This document shows, piece by piece, positions 38,398-46,515 of a stretch of 56,862 nucleotides of DNA (its first letter is position 1; each line of letters opens with the position of its first letter). The DNA is from Flavobacteriaceae bacterium (GTDB lineage: Bacteria; Bacteroidota; Bacteroidia; Flavobacteriales; Flavobacteriaceae): the NCBI GenBank assembly GCA_017858055.1, contig JAFMCA010000010.1:1-56862 (forward strand), given 5' to 3'. The notes under the pieces are model-generated. The model was not told where the DNA came from, did no database searches, and worked only from the letters and a program-made list of their open reading frames with translations. The position numbers and the translations under genes are program-made.

Positions 38398-38405
38398 CAA
38401 AATTA
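38398..38405 (-). promoter_or_regulatory. -7 element upstream of the MscS-family gene
   Basis: TAATTTTG on the minus strand, 17 nt before the ATG. The nearest TTG is at 38432-38434, a 26 nt spacer that is too long, so only the -7 element is supported. Confidence 0.4.
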
Positions 38406-38513
38406 AGTTTTTTAAATAAATAGGGCTTAGTCAACAGTTAGAATGAAGTAAAGGGTTCAATTTGAACTTTGTTCTTAGAACAAAAAAAAAGATAAAATTG
38501 TTGAGATATTATC

Positions 38514-39995
38514 CTATTTCGAAAGGATCTCGTTTCCTAATGAAGTTATCGTTTCTGCTAGGGCTTGAAAATCTTCTTGATTTGTTTGGGGATTCATTAA
38601 GACGGTCCTCAAATACCTTTTGCCTAGGATCTCACAGGAGGTAATGTAAAACGTACCGCTTTCAATTAATTTATAACGCAATGCTAATTGATTCTGATCA
38701 CTGAGTTGATTGGGTTTAAATTGAAAACACAAGATGTTGGATTGAGGAGGATAGGGGCAATAAAAATCTTGGGAAGAGTTGAGATATTGATACAGATCTC
38801 GGGCTTGCTTGAAACTGTTTTCAACAAACTGAGTCATCGCTTTTTCTCCTTTAAGTGCAAAGCTCCAAAACAATTTCGTTCCCAATGCAGATTTGGTACA
38901 TTCTACGGTATAGGGCATGGAATCCATTCCGATGACTTCATTTTCATGAAAAACATAACTTCCTTTTTGGCGGAAATTATTCCATTGGTGTATTTGGTTC
39001 TTAAAAAGTACCGCTGTACAAAGTGCAGGAACTTGCAGCATTTTATGTGCATCCCAGATGATTGAGTCCGCTTTTTCGATGCCGTAAACTTTTCTTTTTT
39101 CAGTTTTGGACAGTAATGCAACTGCGCCATGTGCACCGTCTACATGAAACCATAAATTATGTTTTTTACAAAAGGCAGCCATTTCGTCTAAAGGATCAAA
39201 AAGCCCCGTAGAGGTGGCACAAGCATTAGCTACTACAGCCATGACCCTTTTGTTTTGACTCTTAATGGATTGGTAAACCTGTTCGAGCTGTTCTGTAAGG
39301 ATGACTTCGTTTTTATCTACTCCAATAGGGATAAAAGCGTTTTTTCCTAACCCCATAATAGAAAGTGCCCGAGCGATTGAATAATGAACGGTTGCAGGTC
39401 CCATTACAACTAAATCGGCTGGATTCCCTTCTGTCCAAGCTTCTGGAGCAATAGCAGCTCTTGCAGCACTTAAGGCCGTAAGATTAGCTACAGATCCTCC
39501 GTGAGTTAGAAGGCCACTTCCATTCTTTTTTTGAGCGCTAAAATCGTAGAGATCAGTGCCTTTAAACCAATCCAGCTTGGAAAGCATCCAATTGATCATA
39601 AAGGCTTCGAGTGTTGCCCCTGCAGGTCCCATTTCATAGAGTGAGCTTGGGTTGTTCACTGTCCCGTGAATCCAATCCGGTATTCCTGAAAGCTCTTGAG
39701 GAACAGCAACTTGATGCCCCATATACCTGGGGTTGTTAAGTCTGTTGGTATGTTTTAAATAATTGCTTACAAAGTGCTTTAGTTGGCTAAGATTTTTGAA
39801 TCCCGAATTAAAATATTTTTTTAACTGAAGAGATTCTGCAATCTGCTCAGGGCGTTCTTGTTGCAGTACTTTGTGATTTCGATTTTGACTGGCTTCTAAG
39901 TGCTGTTGAAGTATTTTGGCAACAGCTTCTTTGGCTTCAAGAAAAGAAATGGATTGACTTTCATCGAAACGTGAAAACTGTTCAGACTGTTGCAT
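38514..39995 (-). CDS. PLP-dependent group II amino-acid decarboxylase
   Basis: A 493-residue pyridoxal-phosphate enzyme of the glutamate/aromatic/diaminobutyrate decarboxylase family. The PLP lysine is K318 (IIWDAHKMLQVP), with D286 in WFHVDGAHGA contacting the ring nitrogen and H204 (ATVHYSIARAL) stacking on it; LTHGGSVANLTALSAAR is the phosphate-site segment. The substrate cannot be assigned: glutamate, 2,4-diaminobutyrate, cysteine sulfinate and aromatic amino acids are all possible. It begins 11 nt after the DUF983 gene, so the two are likely cotranscribed. Confidence 0.88.
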   Translation of the reverse strand: MQQSEQFSRFDESQSISFLEAKEAVAKILQQHLEASQNRNHKVLQQERPEQIAESLQLKKYFNSGFKNLSQLKHFVSNYLKHTNRLNNPRYMGHQVAVPQELSGIPDWIHGTVNNPSSLYEMGPAGATLEAFMINWMLSKLDWFKGTDLYDFSAQKKNGSGLLTHGGSVANLTALSAARAAIAPEAWTEGNPADLVVMGPATVHYSIARALSIMGLGKNAFIPIGVDKNEVILTEQLEQVYQSIKSQNKRVMAVVANACATSTGLFDPLDEMAAFCKKHNLWFHVDGAHGAVALLSKTEKRKVYGIEKADSIIWDAHKMLQVPALCTAVLFKNQIHQWNNFRQKGSYVFHENEVIGMDSMPYTVECTKSALGTKLFWSFALKGEKAMTQFVENSFKQARDLYQYLNSSQDFYCPYPPQSNILCFQFKPNQLSDQNQLALRYKLIESGTFYITSCEILGKRYLRTVLMNPQTNQEDFQALAETITSLGNEILSK

Positions 39996-40006
39996 AACAC
40001 TGGATT

Positions 40007-40378
40007 TTAAAGTTCTTTATTTGGGTCGTATTTAAAGAAAAAACTTGCCCAAATAACCTTTGATAAAGCATTGATGTAGGGCATTAATAGAACTAATATT
40101 ATTGTAATTACCGTAAAATTAAGAACGATACCTTGAGCCAGTCCTAATAATAAAAGAGCAATAAAAATTACAATACTGATCCCAACTCCAAGTCCATAGG
40201 ATACATACATAGAGCCATAAAAAAAACTGGGTTCAATTTTAAAATGAAGTTTACAATTTGGGCAATGGTCATTGACTTTATTGAAATCACCTAGCTGGTA
40301 GGGGTTGCCTACCAACAGACTCCCTTTCCTACACTGAGGACATTTTAATTTTAATAAGGAAATGATTTTTGAAGCCAT
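40007..40378 (-). CDS. DUF983-family zinc-ribbon membrane protein
   Basis: A 123-residue protein with two CxxC pairs (KCPQCRKG and HCPNCKLHF) making an N-terminal zinc ribbon, then two membrane helices (about 57-77 and 83-105, GISIVIFIALLLLGLAQGIV and FTVITIILVLLMPYINAL). This is the DUF983 architecture; its function is unknown. The frame extends upstream to a GTG at 40402, but a TATTTTTG -7 element at 40385-40392 overlaps that extension, so the ATG at 40378 is chosen. The decarboxylase follows at 11 nt. Confidence 0.82.
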   Translation of the reverse strand: MASKIISLLKLKCPQCRKGSLLVGNPYQLGDFNKVNDHCPNCKLHFKIEPSFFYGSMYVSYGLGVGISIVIFIALLLLGLAQGIVLNFTVITIILVLLMPYINALSKVIWASFFFKYDPNKEL

Positions 40379-40384
40379 TTTTTT

Positions 40385-40392
40385 CAAAAATA
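40385..40392 (-). promoter_or_regulatory. -7 element upstream of the DUF983 gene
   Basis: TATTTTTG on the minus strand ends 6 nt before the ATG at 40378, so the message may have almost no leader. No TTG at the correct distance is visible. Confidence 0.35.
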
Positions 40393-40578
40393 CGACAAAC
40401 ACATCAATTGAGGATACTTTAAGAGCATCAGTTGTTAAACCTCATGGGGTATAGAAGCAAAACCTATGACAACACTCACCTTTACTGTCAAAAATAGAGA
40501 AAGTAGTTCAAAACTCACGAGTACAAAAGGGAATTGTGGTATGGATCCGATCAATACTCCTAAACGGTTTATTTTCTG

Positions 40579-41391
40579 TCACTTTCGTTCAAAGAGGATT
40601 GGGTTGAGCGGAGAGTTGACGACCTCTCCGATTGTGACTCCAGGACACCAGGTATCCCAATCATTTTGTTGACCCTCGTTTTCGGGTGCCTTGAGCGTAA
40701 TGTCTTTATCCATGTAAATAATTGTCATTACTTTCCTCGTTTTCTCGGTAGTATTGGCTCCAGCACGATGAAAAACCCAACCGGAATGAAAACTGACTTC
40801 TCCAAGATCAAAAGGTTCGATCAGATGAGGAAAATCATTAATTCTCAAACTTTCGTTAATAATCTTTTCACTCGTATCGCTAATAGATAATTCTCGACCT
40901 GTCAGAATTTGATGACTCGCTGCACTAAACTCTAAAGGTCCCATTTCTAGCGGAGTTGATTGCAGTGGAATCCAAGCGGTAATGGTTTTGTCTGATGACA
41001 AAGGCCAATAATATTGGTCTGCATGCCAAGGCGTAATTCCTCCACCAGCTTCTTTGAAGAGGGCTTGATCATGGTACATCCGTACTCCCCCTACCTCCAT
41101 CAACTCTGTTGCTATTTGAGCTAACCTTGGACTGAAAATCAATTCTTTGATTTGAGAATCCTCTCTCCAAAGATTAAATATTTGTAAAAAAGCTTTGCCG
41201 TAAGTATCTCGTTCAGCAAGAGGAATGACGGCATTATTTAGTTCAGCTGTTTTAGCTGAAATGATATCATTGAAATAGGAAATGGTCTCTATATCCAAAA
41301 CCTCTTTCAGTTTAATAAAAGCATTTTGTTTGTAATACTCAATATGGGAGGCATGGAGTTTATAGGGTTCGTGTAAAATGGGATGTTGCAT
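40579..41391 (-). CDS. Phytanoyl-CoA dioxygenase (PhyH)-family oxygenase
   Basis: A 270-residue Fe(II)/2-oxoglutarate-dependent oxygenase. The iron triad is visible: H123 and D125 (PWHADQYYWP) and H208 (GWVFHRAGAN), with R219 (EKTRKVMTIIYM) placed to bind 2-oxoglutarate. MGPLEFSAASHQI is the connecting loop typical of the family. The substrate is unknown; the family includes enzymes acting on lipids, halogenated metabolites and amino acids. A -7 element TAACTTTG lies 31 nt upstream. The 200 nt after its stop (40379-40578) show nothing recognisable. Confidence 0.86.
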   Translation of the reverse strand: MQHPILHEPYKLHASHIEYYKQNAFIKLKEVLDIETISYFNDIISAKTAELNNAVIPLAERDTYGKAFLQIFNLWREDSQIKELIFSPRLAQIATELMEVGGVRMYHDQALFKEAGGGITPWHADQYYWPLSSDKTITAWIPLQSTPLEMGPLEFSAASHQILTGRELSISDTSEKIINESLRINDFPHLIEPFDLGEVSFHSGWVFHRAGANTTEKTRKVMTIIYMDKDITLKAPENEGQQNDWDTWCPGVTIGEVVNSPLNPILFERK

Positions 41392-41422
41392 AATGCTTGA
41401 TGTCTTGACAAGGTCGAATATA

Positions 41423-41430
41423 CAAAGTTA
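41423..41430 (-). promoter_or_regulatory. -7 element upstream of the PhyH-family gene
   Basis: TAACTTTG on the minus strand, 31 nt before the ATG. No -33 TTG is seen at the usual spacing. Confidence 0.4.
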
Positions 41431-41463
41431 ATACGAGTAGCTTTTTTCAGTTAGTTCTAGATG

Positions 41464-41961
41464 CTATTCAAGTTCATCATCTCCAATTCGATCGATGAGA
41501 TTATCAATTTCTTGAATAGTTGCTTTGCGTTTTTCTTTTGCAAGGGTAATAATATCATCGCTATTGTTGGTGTTTGCAATTTGAATGTTATAATAATCAA
41601 TTAAGGTTTTTAAAGCATTCAATTTGGAGGCTACTTTCATTTGCTCAACCTGTTCAATTAATGCTTTTTCAGAATTCTGTTGGGCTTTAGCTGTTTTTTT
41701 TAATTCTGTTCTATTGAGTGCGATTTCGTTTCGCTGAAGTTCTAAGTCTTGTTTTTGTAAAATGATTGTATAGATCAGTCCAGCAAAAGCCAATCCAGAA
41801 AATAAAGCATTTACCGCTCCAAACAAATCCCCAAAAGTTCCCCGTTCAGTCCAACTGTCGAGACCAAAAAAGATTACAATTGCGGACAGAAACCAAACGG
41901 TAATTACGAGTAAAATTAATTTTGTTAGCAGACCAATTCTCGAATTTAAATTTTGCATCAT
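41464..41961 (-). CDS. Unassigned two-helix membrane protein with cytoplasmic coiled coil
   Basis: A 165-residue protein. Two membrane helices (about 12-32 and 45-68) are joined by DSWTERGTFGDLFGAVNALFSGL, and a coiled coil follows (about 70-120, LQKQDLELQRNEIALNRTEL). The W-x-x-x-G-x-FGD-x-x-G-x-x-NALFS pattern followed by IYTIILQKQ-L recalls the N-terminal part of membrane proteins grouped as putative phage abortive-infection (putAbiC-like), but the C-terminal domain of that group is missing here. Function is unknown. The longer frame starts at TTG (41982); ATG 41961 is chosen. It follows the VIT1-type transporter gene by 27 nt and is probably cotranscribed. Confidence 0.6.
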   Translation of the reverse strand: MMQNLNSRIGLLTKLILLVITVWFLSAIVIFFGLDSWTERGTFGDLFGAVNALFSGLAFAGLIYTIILQKQDLELQRNEIALNRTELKKTAKAQQNSEKALIEQVEQMKVASKLNALKTLIDYYNIQIANTNNSDDIITLAKEKRKATIQEIDNLIDRIGDDELE

Positions 41962-41988
41962 ATTGTTAAATATTTTGTTCAAAAAAAG

Positions 41989-42705
41989 TTATCCTACTGT
42001 CACATTAAACAGGGAGCCAGTTAAAGCTGTTAATCCCATGGCAATCGTGCCCCAAAAAGTGATTCTTAGAACGGCTTTTAGTATGCTCGAACCACCAGCT
42101 CTTGCAGCTAATGCCCCTAGAACAATTAAAAAAAAGACGGCATAACCATACAATGCAAATTCCATACTTTTTAAAGGAGTAAAAAGGACAACTAGAAACG
42201 GAAGTAATCCACCAAGGGTGAAGGCAGCACCCGATGCAAAAGCAGCTTGCAAGGGCTTTGCTTGACTAATTTCATTGATTCCTAATTCATCTCGAACATG
42301 AGCTCCTAAAGCATCATTGGCGGTAAGCTCTTTGGCAACGGTAAGTGCAGTTTCTTTCTTTAAGCCTCTGTTTTCGTAGATTTCAGCCAGGCGGAGCAAT
42401 TCGAGCTCGGGCATATCCTCTAATTCTTTTTTTTCACGCTCAATGTCAGCTTGTTCAACATCTGTTTGTGAACTTACGGAGACGTATTCTCCTGCTGCCA
42501 TGGATAATGCTCCAGCAACTAGACCTGCTAGAGTGGCTAAAATCACGGGTTCTCTAAAGTCACTTGCGGCAGCAACCCCTATAGCAATACTTGCAGTAGA
42601 TAGAATACCATCATTTGCTCCAAGCACAGCCGCTCTTAGCCAATTACTTCGGTGTATGTAATGATTTTCTAAGTAGGAGTCTAATGCCTCTTTTTCTTCA
42701 TTCAT
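41989..42705 (-). CDS. VIT1/CCC1-family iron/manganese transporter
   Basis: A 238-residue membrane protein. The family signature is at the N-terminus: HRSNWLRAAVLGANDGILST and the glycine-rich LAGLVAGALSMAAGEYVSVS. There are five probable helices, with a cytoplasmic acidic loop between the second and third (DVEQADIEREKKELEDMPEL) that in VIT1 proteins binds metal. Eukaryotic members move Fe(II) or Mn(II) out of the cytosol. Bacterial members are presumed to do the same. It is followed by the unassigned coiled-coil membrane protein. Confidence 0.88.
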   Translation of the reverse strand: MNEEKEALDSYLENHYIHRSNWLRAAVLGANDGILSTASIAIGVAAASDFREPVILATLAGLVAGALSMAAGEYVSVSSQTDVEQADIEREKKELEDMPELELLRLAEIYENRGLKKETALTVAKELTANDALGAHVRDELGINEISQAKPLQAAFASGAAFTLGGLLPFLVVLFTPLKSMEFALYGYAVFFLIVLGALAARAGGSSILKAVLRITFWGTIAMGLTALTGSLFNVTVG

Positions 42706-42889
42706 TTTATTTGGGTTTTTATAGGATGTTTTTTAATAACAACCCCACTAAAATACAAAAGAACCTTAATTAACTGTGATTTATAAGTTGAAATACCATT
42801 GAAAAATGAGCTTTCCAATATTCTCTTTGGTTTAAAATAGAATGAGTTCCGTTCGCATTTTCAAATACATGAAATGGGCAAGGTTTAGA

Positions 42890-43384
42890 TCAATTTTGAT
42901 TGTCTCTTTTCGCATCTTGAATTCCAATTTGTGCATCAGGATGCCCATTTCGAATTTCAGTATGCTGAATTCTGCCCCCTGAGGTTGCAGTTTCAGAAGC
43001 AAAAAAAACGACTACCAATGAAAACAACAGTGTTATTATGGAGAAAGTTTTAGACCAGTTTTTACCTCTATAGCTCCCCCAAATTCCGATGAAGGAAAGA
43101 ACTCCTAAAACATAGGAAAGAAGAGCGAAAACCTCAGCGGTTTCTTCGTGATTATGAATGTAGAGCGGTGTATTTCGGTCAATATTTTCAATGATTTCCT
43201 CTGCGCCTTCTCCCGTAATCATTGCAGAAAGGGTTGTGAATGCACCGAAAATAAAAATTAAATAGGCTGCTCTTTTAAAGGGCTCTGATTTCAAGACAAA
43301 TCCAAAGAGCATCAAAAGGATGCTGACAATTGGGAATACCACGGGTAAATGATTTACCATCAAATGCATATGTGCTTCGTTCAT
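42890..43384 (-). CDS. Four-helix membrane protein, DUF2231-like topology
   Basis: A 164-residue protein with four predicted helices (about 13-30, 40-58, 84-104 and 110-128). The N-terminus is histidine-rich (MNEAHMHLMVNHLPVVFPI) and further histidines sit in the second loop (YIHNHEETAEVF), so metal or haem binding is possible. The HLPVVFPI segment and helix layout recall DUF2231 membrane proteins. I do not recognise a closer family. The acidic/polar C-terminus (about 135-164) is probably outside the membrane. It is 43 nt upstream of the next lipoprotein's gene region on the same strand. Confidence 0.6.
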   Translation of the reverse strand: MNEAHMHLMVNHLPVVFPIVSILLMLFGFVLKSEPFKRAAYLIFIFGAFTTLSAMITGEGAEEIIENIDRNTPLYIHNHEETAEVFALLSYVLGVLSFIGIWGSYRGKNWSKTFSIITLLFSLVVVFFASETATSGGRIQHTEIRNGHPDAQIGIQDAKRDNQN

Positions 43385-43427
43385 GATTTATTTTTTAAAG
43401 GTTAATCTGCAGTTTAGAATTTAGGAT

Positions 43428-43835
43428 CTATTCAAAATAAAATTGAAAAGTACGGTAAGAGTCTTTGAGTTGAATTATCAGTTCATTAGCTTCCTCTGGA
43501 GTTGTAGCCTTTGATAATTGGTCAACAATTTCCATATGGGGTATAAGCCAGAGGTGGAGTACATCGTGAGGCTCTCCTTTCATAGTGCAGCTTTGAATTA
43601 AAGAATTGTTTTGAATCTTCATATCATCGGCTAACTTTTTAAAGTCAAATTCTTTGCCAGAAATAAAAGCAGTCAGGATCCTATTTCCCTCATCAAGATG
43701 GGGTTTCATCTCTGCATTAATTTTCCATTTCTCTCCGTTGTTTAAGTAAATCGCTGTTTCATGGCCTTTAGAATTACACCCAAAAAGGAAAGCAATAAGG
43801 AGAAAATACGGAATAGTTTTAAGCTGTTTTTTCAT
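43428..43835 (-). CDS. Unassigned small lipoprotein
   Basis: A 135-residue protein starting MKKQLKTIPYFLLIAFLFGC, a clear lipoprotein signal peptide with lipidated C20. The mature part is helical and charged (NNGEKWKINAEMKPHLDEGN, LADDMKIQNNSLIQSCTMKG, HDVLHLWLIPHMEIVDQLSK). It is reminiscent of small helical-bundle lipoproteins that follow metal-stress genes, but I do not recognise the family. The frame is open to 43973, but the extra N-terminal 46 residues would bury the signal peptide, so the ATG at 43835 is used. The DUF2231-like gene is immediately downstream. Confidence 0.65.
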   Translation of the reverse strand: MKKQLKTIPYFLLIAFLFGCNSKGHETAIYLNNGEKWKINAEMKPHLDEGNRILTAFISGKEFDFKKLADDMKIQNNSLIQSCTMKGEPHDVLHLWLIPHMEIVDQLSKATTPEEANELIIQLKDSYRTFQFYFE

Positions 43836-44059
43836 GACAAAATTGAATCCATAGATTATGAAACATTCTAATTTGACGAAATCATCCCAAAACGGAGTGT
43901 TGTTTTTCAATAAAATCTTGGAAAAGCCAAAAGGGCTAACAAAAAAAGAATTCAAAGCAGGACAGAAATCCATTGAGGCGCATGGGTAGATTTGACAGCC
44001 TCAAATTAAAGAAAAAAGAGATTCCCCCAAAGGGAAACATTAAAAACGTTTTGAATAAC

Positions 44060-45448
44060 TTACAAATGAATTACTTCATCATAGGCATCGGCTACGGCTT
44101 CCATTACAGCCTCACTCATGGTTGGGTGCGGATGTACTGCCTTCAAAACCTCATGACCTGTAGTCTCTAGTTTTCTTCCCAAAACAGCTTCAGCAATCAT
44201 GTCGGTAACTCCAGCACCAATCATATGACAACCAAGCCACTCCCCGTATTTAGCGTCAAAAATTACTTTTACAAAACCGTCTGAATTTCCACCGGCCTGA
44301 GCCTTACCAGAGGCAGAAAATGGAAATTTACCAACTTTTATTTCATACCCTTTTTCAATTGCTTGTGCCTCTGTTAGTCCCACGGAAGCGATTTCTGGAG
44401 AGCAATAGGTACAGCCTGGGACATTCCCATAATCTAGTGGTTCAACATGGAGTCCAGCAATTTTTTCGACACATAAAATTCCTTCTGCGGATGCTACATG
44501 AGCTAATGCCTGTCCTTGGGTTACGTCGCCTATAGCGTAATAACCGGGCAAGTTCGTTTGGTAAAAGTCATTGACTAAAATTTTATCTCGATCTACAGCT
44601 ATTCCGACCTCTTCCAATCCGATATTTTCAATATTGGTTTTGATCCCAACCGCCGAAAGGACGATATCTGCTTCGATCATTTGTTCCCCCTTAGCCGTTT
44701 TAACCGTAGCTTTCACTCCTTTTCCTTTGGTATCTACAGCGGTAACTTCTGCGCTGGTAAGAATATTGATCCCACTCTTTTTGAACGAACGTTCCAATTG
44801 CTTGGAAATTTCTTCATCTTCGATAGGGACGATTCGGTCTAAATATTCAACGATGGTAACTTCGGTACCCATAGCGTTGTAGAAATAGGCAAATTCAATA
44901 CCGATCGCTCCAGATCCGACAACGACTAATTTTTTAGGTTGTTTGGGTAAGGTCATTGCTTCACGGTAACCGATAACTTTTTTTCCATCTTGGGGTAAGT
45001 TGGGAAGTTCGCGTGAGCGAGCCCCAGTTGCTATGATGATGTGTTGTGCTTGGTATTCCTCGGTTTTATTCTCATGAGTCACCGCAACTTTTTTTCCAGC
45101 TAAAATTTTTCCAAAACCAGAAAGCACATCAATTTTATTTTTTTTCATCAAAAATTGAACGCCTTTGCTCATTCCTGCAGCTACATTTCTACTTCGGTTA
45201 ACAACTGCATCGAAGTCTTTATCATATTCTTTCACGGTAAGTCCGTAATCCCCTGCATGTTTTAGATATTCAAATACTTGTGCGGATTTTAATAGTGCTT
45301 TGGTAGGGATACAACCCCAATTAAGGCAAACACCCCCGAGGCTTTCTTTTTCAACTATAGCAGTTTTAAAACCCAATTGTGAAGCACGAATCGCGGTGAC
45401 GTATCCTCCGGGTCCGCTTCCTAAAACGATGATATCATATGCAGTCAT
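44060..45448 (-). CDS. lpdA: Dihydrolipoyl dehydrogenase
   Basis: FAD-dependent E3 subunit that reoxidises the lipoyl groups of pyruvate and 2-oxoglutarate dehydrogenases and of the glycine-cleavage system. The 462 residues contain FAD motif IIVLGSGPGGYVTAIRAS (6-23), the redox disulfide C41/C46 (GGVCLNWGCIPTKAL), NAD motif VVGSGAIGIEFAYFYN, and the C-terminal HPHPTMSEAV with the His-Glu catalytic pair. Complete and of normal length. The other complex subunits are not in the window. A TAACTTTG -7 element lies 22 nt before the ATG. Confidence 0.97.
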   Translation of the reverse strand: MTAYDIIVLGSGPGGYVTAIRASQLGFKTAIVEKESLGGVCLNWGCIPTKALLKSAQVFEYLKHAGDYGLTVKEYDKDFDAVVNRSRNVAAGMSKGVQFLMKKNKIDVLSGFGKILAGKKVAVTHENKTEEYQAQHIIIATGARSRELPNLPQDGKKVIGYREAMTLPKQPKKLVVVGSGAIGIEFAYFYNAMGTEVTIVEYLDRIVPIEDEEISKQLERSFKKSGINILTSAEVTAVDTKGKGVKATVKTAKGEQMIEADIVLSAVGIKTNIENIGLEEVGIAVDRDKILVNDFYQTNLPGYYAIGDVTQGQALAHVASAEGILCVEKIAGLHVEPLDYGNVPGCTYCSPEIASVGLTEAQAIEKGYEIKVGKFPFSASGKAQAGGNSDGFVKVIFDAKYGEWLGCHMIGAGVTDMIAEAVLGRKLETTGHEVLKAVHPHPTMSEAVMEAVADAYDEVIHL

Positions 45449-45470
45449 GAAATGCTGTTTAAATTCTGTG

Positions 45471-45478
45471 CAAAGTTA
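45471..45478 (-). promoter_or_regulatory. -7 element upstream of lpdA
   Basis: TAACTTTG on the minus strand, 22 nt before the lpdA ATG. No TTG at the usual -33 distance. Confidence 0.45.
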
Positions 45479-45505
45479 CGAAACTGTGCTTAATTTCTGA
45501 TCATT

Positions 45506-45916
45506 TTATTTTTCCTTCGCTTGGAATTGGACACTTGCTGAGTTTACACAGTACCGTTCTCCTGTAGGGGTAGGGCCGTCGTTAAAGACATGTCCTTGAT
45601 GTCCACCACAGTTTGCACACACGATTTCTGTACGAACCATACCGTGAGTTGTATCACGAATAAATTCTAGAGCCCCTGCCAAAGCGGCATCGTAACTAGG
45701 CCAGCCACAACTGCTATCGAATTTGCTTGAGGAATCGTAAAGCGGAGCGTTACAACCTTTACAACTGTAAATTCCTTCTTCAAAATGAGTGTTATAAACT
45801 CCAGTAAATGGATATTCGGTGCCTTTCTCTCTTAAAATCCGATAGGATTCTGAATCCAATTCTGTTTTCCACTCTTCTTCACTTTTTTGATAGGGGTAGA
45901 TTTTAGGGTTTTTCAT
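45506..45916 (-). CDS. msrB: Peptide-methionine (R)-S-oxide reductase, cytoplasmic copy
   Basis: Reduces the R epimer of methionine sulfoxide in proteins. It is a 136-residue complete MsrB domain without signal peptide: zinc cysteines C52/C55 (CKGC) and C100/C103 (CANC), catalytic C123 in RYCVNSASVQF, and a recycling-type cysteine C70 in DSSCGWPSY. It starts 14 nt inside the end of the upstream, exported MsrB gene, so the two are translationally coupled. Confidence 0.95.
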   Translation of the reverse strand: MKNPKIYPYQKSEEEWKTELDSESYRILREKGTEYPFTGVYNTHFEEGIYSCKGCNAPLYDSSSKFDSSCGWPSYDAALAGALEFIRDTTHGMVRTEIVCANCGGHQGHVFNDGPTPTGERYCVNSASVQFQAKEK

Positions 45917-46394
45917 CAGCTGGAATAAAGTTTAATGCAGCTGAGTTGATACAATGACGATTTCCTGTCGTGTTTCGTGGGCCATCGTTAAAAACATGAC
46001 CTAGATGTCCACCACAAACACTGCATTTTAATTCGGTACGGGCATACCCGATTTTATAATCCACATCGTATTCTAAATTTTCCTCAATTCCTCGATCAAA
46101 AGAGGGCCATCCACTTTTTGAGTCATACTTATATTGAGATTCGTAGAGTGGTGTTTTGCAGCCAGCACAAACATAAACCCCAGCCTCTTTATTTTCATTT
46201 AAGGGACCAGAAAAAGCACGTTCAGTGCCCGCTTTGCGTAAGACGTAATAGGCCATTTCAGGGAGTTCCGCTTTCCATTCAGCGTCGGTTTTTACTACGG
46301 CGTATGTTTTTGATTCTTGCTGTTTTGACTCTTGTGAATTTCCTTTGCATCCAAGGAGCATTGCTAACAAGAAAAGGGGGATGTACGGTTTCAT
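45903..46394 (-). CDS. msrB: Peptide-methionine (R)-S-oxide reductase, lipoprotein copy
   Basis: A 163-residue MsrB with an N-terminal lipoprotein signal (YIPLFLLAMLLGCKGN, lipidated C16) and a polar linker to about 38. The catalytic domain keeps both zinc pairs (C76/C79, C124/C127) and catalytic C148 in RHCINSAALNF. The recycling position is S94 (DSKSGWPSF) where the cytoplasmic copy has cysteine, so regeneration probably differs. The frame is open to 46412, but a TAAATTTG -7 element overlaps that stretch, favouring ATG 46394. It probably protects envelope proteins from oxidation. Confidence 0.92.
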   Translation of the reverse strand: MKPYIPLFLLAMLLGCKGNSQESKQQESKTYAVVKTDAEWKAELPEMAYYVLRKAGTERAFSGPLNENKEAGVYVCAGCKTPLYESQYKYDSKSGWPSFDRGIEENLEYDVDYKIGYARTELKCSVCGGHLGHVFNDGPRNTTGNRHCINSAALNFIPADEKP

Positions 46395-46409
46395 TTTTAG
46401 AATTTTATC

Positions 46410-46417
46410 CAAATTTA
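46410..46417 (-). promoter_or_regulatory. -7 element upstream of the msrB pair
   Basis: TAAATTTG on the minus strand, 15 nt before the ATG at 46394. No -33 TTG at the right spacing. Confidence 0.4.
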
Positions 46418-46515
46418 ACCAAACTTTTCAAGGACATAAAATATTATTCATGGGAGGCTCCTTTTTAACATTTTTTAAATGTTCTTTTTATAATTTTAAA
46501 TCCAAACTCCAAATC

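Noticed and set aside
40466-40672. Plus-strand 68-codon frame between the DUF983 and PhyH genes
   Set aside because: About half lies antisense to the PhyH gene, it has no promoter match, and it shows no recognisable motif.
43836-43973. N-terminal extension of the small lipoprotein frame
   Set aside because: It would place 46 residues before a clear lipoprotein signal peptide; the internal ATG at 43835 is the credible start.
46345-46515. N-terminal extension of the M48 peptidase frame
   Set aside because: It overlaps the divergent msrB start and hides the lipoprotein signal at 46516.
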